From assembly GCF_009870125.1 (NCBI RefSeq), contig NC_046679.1, positions 13,206,001 to 13,270,000 on the forward strand: a DNA stretch of 64,000 bases. The letters run 5' to 3'. The translations under genes and the position numbers were made by a program. The stretch's first letter is position 1, and every line of letters starts with the position of its first letter. This document shows, in pieces, positions 59,901 through 64,000 of the stretch. Below the pieces are notes generated by a model, which was not told where the DNA came from, made no database searches, and worked only from the letters and a program-made list of their open reading frames with translations. The DNA comes from Drosophila pseudoobscura (lineage: Eukaryota > Arthropoda > Insecta > Diptera > Drosophilidae).

Positions 59901-61601
59901 TTCCTTTTTATCGGCTGTGAAAAATCTTATCACTTTCAATGACGAAATATCTGGCAGAGTCAGTTGTAGGCGAAGACGGCCCAGACAGAACCACTCAGCC
60001 AGCCAGAAAGATAGACATGGCCATTGACTATTATTTGCCGGCTTGCCATTCCCCACCACCGCACGCTCTCCACCTTCCAGGGTAGCAGAGCTGAGCAGCT
60101 ACCAAACATTATTAACAACAACCATCAGCGGTCGTGTGCCATCAGCCTGGGGCCGGCTCACTTCATTGTCGATAGATGGATGGGATGGGATGGCATGGCA
60201 TGGCATGGGATGGTTGTATCTTCTGCCTGGACCTGCTGCTCTGGGGAGGGGAGGTTGTGGATGTGGATGTGGATGTCAACGTGCTCGTCATCACTTTGTA
60301 TAAATATCCTCGAGCACGTATATTTCATGGGGGTCACGTGCTCTATATTTGAGCGGCGGTCCAAAGACTTTGGAGATTAATGCACGCATTAGTTGATTTA
60401 ATTCATATTACGGGTACGGTTTCTGTTGTCCTGGCTACCGTCAGCAATTGAGACATTCTGGGGAATACCCTGGCAACCCTGGAGCCACCCTCGGTTTGAG
60501 CTGACGGCATCAGGATTTAATATCGAATCATTTGCTGGAACATGCACAAACTGAGATTGTAGCGAAAGGATTTGCCAGAGCCAGAGCCAGAGCCAGAGCC
60601 AGTTCCAGGATAGGTAGCAGATGCCTGCCCCATGCCCCCATGCCCCTTGCCCCTGACACCTATCGGGGGCACCTCCTCCATTGACTGCTGGCTTCTGTTT
60701 AAGCATTTGGCATACATTTGCATTGTTTAGCCCCGAGCAGAGTTCGCTGCTCTGCAGAGTCAGGCTTAGCATTGAATTTCAATATATTTCATGGTTTTCA
60801 ATCAATTTCAAACCGAAATCCCACTGGGAATGGGATGGCACCAATTTCCCCGGGGACTTGTCAAGAGGATTGCAAACAGAGTTGACTGACGACTGACTAC
60901 CACCAGAGCCAGGGAGCCATCATCATCAGAAGCAGGAACAGAAGCAGAAGCAGAAGCGGCATGAACATCGACAGTTCCACCGGAGGTGGGTGAAACTTTT
61001 TGTATGGCAAAGCTCTCTGCTCTGCTCTGCTCTGTTCTGCTATCCTTTGCTCTGCTCTGGCCAAGGATTAATTTGTACACAGCATCCATCCAGCGACTGC
61101 TGCTGCTGCTGCCGCTTCTCCCTTTGTTCGTGTCCAGCAAAAATGTCTTGAGTCTTGCGGATTATGAATCCGTAGAATCAAAGGCAGCAACTGAAACTGC
61201 ACTGCACTGAAATACGACTCTCGCTCTGCTCTGAAAGCTTGTTTAAATTAAATTTCACTGCAACTAACAAAAACCTTTCCCTCTCTCTTGTCTCCCATCG
61301 ACAGCTGCCAGACGAGCCCCGCCGGAGCCCTACTACGGCCGCTACATCGGGGACTTTACCAACTTTGCGCATGGCATCAAGGTGGGTACAGCCACGACTA
61401 CCCTCGATTACACGATGAGGATGATATTATACTGATGCTTTTCCTATAGGGTCACATCTATGCCGTGGACGAGTCAACGATGTTCGTCAAGTCGTTCGCC
61501 TACGACGGCACCGGACCGGACGCCTTCTTCTGGGTGGGCAAGACGCCGCGCCCCAGCCCCGATGGCTACATCATACCCTATCCGGAGGAGTACACGGGCG
61601 T
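50992..61601 (+). CDS. DM13-domain protein (Knickkopf/Skeletor type), N-terminal exons, incomplete at window end
   Basis: Coding exons visible: 50992-51244, 61305-61381, 61450-61601. The phases match (1, then 0, then 2), and the next exon must lie beyond 64000. Exon 1 encodes a basic, S/T-rich stretch of about 60 residues, then a hydrophobic segment ITWLLPFAVVAAVAMMLNCL, a signal peptide or signal anchor. The following PEPYYGRYIGDFTNFAHGIK, GHIYAVDESTMFVKSFAYDG and GPDAFFWVGKTPRPSPDGYI is the first half of a DM13 domain. Fly proteins with DM13 plus DOMON domains (Knickkopf, Skeletor) act in cuticle or chitin organisation. The later domains that would decide the subfamily are not in the window. 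The first ATG of the exon was taken as the start; internal Met codons near the hydrophobic segment are possible. Confidence 0.82.
54985..55021 (+). promoter_or_regulatory. PSEA and PSEB of U1 gene 1
   Basis: CAATTCCCAACAGATTCTAG starts 61 bp before the RNA (PSEA, bound by SNAPc). CAAGGAAA starts 32 bp before it (PSEB). There is no TATA box, as expected for a polymerase II snRNA gene. This copy differs most from the other two. Confidence 0.8.
55046..55210 (+). ncRNA. snRNA:U1: U1 spliceosomal snRNA, copy 1
   Basis: U1 base-pairs with 5' splice sites. The 5' end ATACTTACCTG (nt 1-11), the stem-loop II core ATTGCAC for the U1A/SNF protein (nt 67-73), the Sm site AATTTTTGG (nt 127-135) and the terminal hairpin GGCGTTCGCGCC are all present. 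The length is 165 nt against the 164 I recall for D. melanogaster. It is identical to copy 3. Stem-loop I carries GATCACCAAG where GATCACGAAG is usual, and CGTGTT where I recall CGGTT. Confidence 0.97.
56874..56910 (+). promoter_or_regulatory. PSEA and PSEB of U1 gene 2
   Basis: TAATTCCCAACTGCTTCAGG begins at -61 and TAAGGACA at -32 relative to the RNA. The PSEA is close to the Drosophila U1 consensus (TAATTCCCAACTGGTTTT...). Confidence 0.85.
56935..57099 (+). ncRNA. snRNA:U1: U1 spliceosomal snRNA, copy 2
   Basis: All functional elements are as in copy 1: splice-site-pairing 5' end, ATTGCAC loop, Sm site and terminal hairpin. It differs from copies 1 and 3 at two positions only: A for G at nt 59 and T for G at nt 74, the latter in loop II just outside the U1A core. 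It shares the stem-loop I variant. Confidence 0.97.
58987..59023 (+). promoter_or_regulatory. PSEA and PSEB of U1 gene 3
   Basis: TAATTCCCAACTGGTTCTGG begins at -61 and TAAGGACA at -32. The sequence from PSEA to the RNA start is nearly the same as in gene 2. Confidence 0.85.
59048..59212 (+). ncRNA. snRNA:U1: U1 spliceosomal snRNA, copy 3
   Basis: This copy is identical to copy 1 over 165 nt, with intact promoter elements and Sm site. All three copies point the same way as the host gene, at spacings of about 1.9 and 2.1 kb. Downstream flanks of the three genes diverge within about 10 bp. Confidence 0.97.
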
Positions 61602-64000
61602 GTGAGTACAGCCACATTTCGGCTTTCTATTGATGGTCAGGACCGTGCCAGACCGTGCTAAGGATGCTGCTGCTATGTGGATGCTGATGTCCTGGCTACT
61701 CAAGCGCAGCAGACCATTTCCTACTCCGAGTGTCTGGGTGTGCGTGTGTGTGTGCCACGTATCCTTGCTGACTTTACGTTACGCACGGCTGACAATGAAA
61801 CCACTTTCAAAAATTAAAAAACATTTTTCATCTCGCCTGCCAGTTGTGCCCGTAGCCGTACCCGTCCCCGTATCCGTACCCGTTGCTCCTTCTCCGAGAT
61901 CCATTGTCGCTGCTGCTGTTGTTGGCGTCGCTTCGTTGCCTCCTAATGTGAAAAACTCATTTATTTCTTTACGTTAGATTTGCGGTCATATGTGGAGGCA
62001 GCACTCCCAGCCACAGTCACAGCCACAGCCGCAACAGCAAACAATAAAAGCCGCAAGACAGCGGCAAAAAGTGGGGGAAAGATAGCTAAGCTGGCAGGCT
62101 CGAGCTCCTCTCTTGCCACTATTTACTTTTGAGTCGCCACAAGGTTAAGTCGCTCAACTATTTACCTTGCCTCAGCCTCCGTCGCCTGCCACTTGAGCAC
62201 ACTAAGCCGCTCTTGGCCTCCGCCTCAGTCTTATCCTCAGCCCTCGGTCTTGGGCTGATCCTGGCGCATCCACGCACACAATTTGACGTCATTTGCCAGC
62301 TGCTTAGCCATTGAGCATTGCATATTTCATTATCACGAACAATGCAGCCCCAAACTAAGCCAGTCCCAAGCCCAAGCCCAAGGCAAAAGTAGAGTGGCCT
62401 GCCCCACTCGTCATTGACATTTTCTCAGGTGCGCCCACAGAAAACAGGCCTCAGGTGAATGATGATTTGCCTGGCCAAAAGTGAAGGCCTTTGGAAGCCC
62501 CCTAAACTAATGGTTAACCCATGTGGATTGCTTTGCTCAAATCTTAAATGCCAATCGAACTGAAAGCAAATTGTTTTCTGATCCTTGGCTTTGGTTTTCC
62601 TAGAAAACTTTCCCCAAAGGCTGTAAGCTCTTAATCGTTATAAAATATGCCATACCTTGACGTGTTTTTCCATAGAAATATTCCGCCAATGCTTAAAAAA
62701 ACAGTACGTATCGTGCCGTGAATATTCCCCACTGCGCAGGCTCTTTGCCACCAAAAAAAATATTTCTATATGTACATATATCTAAGAGTGTTTACGCGTT
62801 GGATTTTCCCCCATTCCCCCTTTTGTAAAAAAAGCTGCTCAGCGCGGTTTCCCGCTCGAGGAAGAATGAATCCTTTGCTTTTGATGATGTTTGATGATGT
62901 GTATATGGCAGGCTAACACCAAAGCAAAGCAAACCAAACCGAATCCAGTACGCAGACCCCAGATACAGGCTCTGGGGCACGCGTATCGCAGCCCGGGCGC
63001 CGAAACATTCATATTGTAATCGACTTTAATGCGTTTCATTGTTGATGCCACGTGCCGGGCTTTATTAGTTCAATGTACAACGATGGCATCGCCTCCATTT
63101 CCATTTCCATCTTCTCCCCCACCTCGTGGCCTCCCCCCTCCCCGCACATCACAAAGAGCAACATTCTGTGTGTGTGTGTCTGGGGCTGGGGCTGGGGCTG
63201 GGGGGGCTGGTGGGCTGAAAGTAGAAGCCCGGAACGCCGCAGCGATTGCACGCTTTTACGCTTTCAGACACATTACCCATGCCATGACATGCCTCCCCTC
63301 TTCGCACTGCCATGCCCCAGTGCGGGGAGTACATTACCGGCTGCACCTTCTGACATTGGCTGGCAGGAGGGGGCATGATGATGATTGCTGTATTATGTGG
63401 CGCTGTATTTCCAACAAATTGTGCCCGTTTATTATGTCTAATGATTCTGATAGACGCGTTCGCGATCACTCTTTGGGGGATGCCGCCCAGCGATAATTGA
63501 TAGATGCAACTGATTGGCAGCCCGTCCGCGAAGCCACGGCACCCCTTTGCCACCTGGCGACGGCGGGAGGAGGGAATGGCAAGTGGCAAGTGACAGGCGC
63601 CTCAGTTGGCTTCTTGCTAAGCTTCTCGGGCATGCCAATCAACTTTAATTATCCCAACTGTTTTTGGCGGGCTTGCTCGTGCTCCGTTGAAGGGCTGCCA
63701 ATCCGGGTCCTGCTGCAGCTCCTTTGTTGCTCACTTCTTTTTGTGTTCACGCTCGCTTTGCCGCCTGCGGGGGAGGGTGGGCGGTAGGGGGCAAGTGGCA
63801 AGTGGGGAATGTGTCACAATGGATGCATCGAGCATAAGTAATTAAATTAGAATTTTTTGAGAAGCATAAAAGCGACGCCGTGCTGATTAACGCCCGTTGG
63901 CATGACAATGGGGGAGGATGACGCTGCCGTTGCCGCCGCCGCCGCCACTCGCCCAACCACCCCCGCCCCCTGGCTGTTGTTCATTTGCATCTTTGTTGCA
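61602..64000 (+). other. Part of the next intron of the DM13 gene
   Basis: It begins with the donor GTGAGTACAG at 61602. GC- and C-rich low-complexity tracts, (TG) at 63167-63180 and GGGGCT units at 63182-63205 are present. No exon completing the DM13 domain was found. Confidence 0.6.

Larger units (their letters stand above)
51245..61304 (+). other. DM13 gene intron 1 (10 kb), hosting three U1 snRNA genes
   Basis: The donor is TCAAG|GTGAGT and the acceptor TCGACAG|CTGCC. Besides the U1 genes it holds (GA) at 54299-54320 and 55717-55738, (CT) at 56636-56652, (CA) at 58361-58387, CCCAGG hexamers at 58018-58048 and CAGAGC hexamers at 60577-60602. The stretch 51.5-54.9 kb shows no gene. Confidence 0.75.

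Overview
This is a non-coding-rich, intron-rich piece of a fly genome, almost certainly Drosophila. It has short introns with GTRAGT/YAG ends beside very long ones, glutamine (CAG/CTG) runs in coding sequence, abundant microsatellites, and Drosophila core-promoter motifs. Five protein genes and three U1 snRNA genes can be supported. The set Nup98-96, mbc, eIF4G2 and clustered U1 genes matches what I recall of region 95B-C on chromosome 3R (Muller element E) of D. melanogaster. Many differences from the melanogaster proteins as I remember them indicate another species. Remnant repeats make an obscura-group fly plausible, but this is inference.

Layout. 1-2875 (minus): the 5' part of Nup98-96, with the GLFG-repeat region, the GLEBS motif and the beginning of the autoproteolytic domain, cut by the window edge. 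2876-5361: intergenic DNA with dispersed repeats and the presumed mbc promoter near 4.84 kb. 5362-25418 (plus): myoblast city, a DOCK180-family Rac exchange factor; 16 coding exons sum exactly to a 2039-residue frame. 27339-34103 (minus): a shootin-1-like coiled-coil and polyproline protein, with an apparent alternative terminal exon. Its 3' end converges on that of mbc. 36719-44166 (minus): eIF4G2, a translation scaffold with MIF4G, MA3 and W2-like domains and a long Q-rich N-terminus (2303 residues from six coding exons). 46.8-50.9 kb: a spacer dominated by a direct duplication of about 1.1-1.4 kb. 50992 to beyond the window (plus): the start of a DM13-domain membrane or secreted protein (Knickkopf/Skeletor type). 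Its first coding intron of about 10 kb holds three U1 snRNA genes in the same orientation, each with PSEA and PSEB at the expected distances.

The genes do not form a pathway. mbc acts in Rac signalling, and the shootin-like protein may also act on actin or adhesion. Nup98-96 is a nuclear pore component, eIF4G2 works in translation, and U1 works in splicing. The most interesting observations are: (i) the U1 trio, which shares a stem-loop I deviation (loop base nt 35 and an extra base at nt 42) from the D. melanogaster U1 I remember; (ii) a dispersed repeat whose end coincides with the core-promoter motifs of both mbc and eIF4G2, in the transcriptional orientation of each; (iii) the recent duplication at 47-50 kb; and (iv) the alternative 3' exon of the shootin-like gene. 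I found no clearly new multi-gene system.
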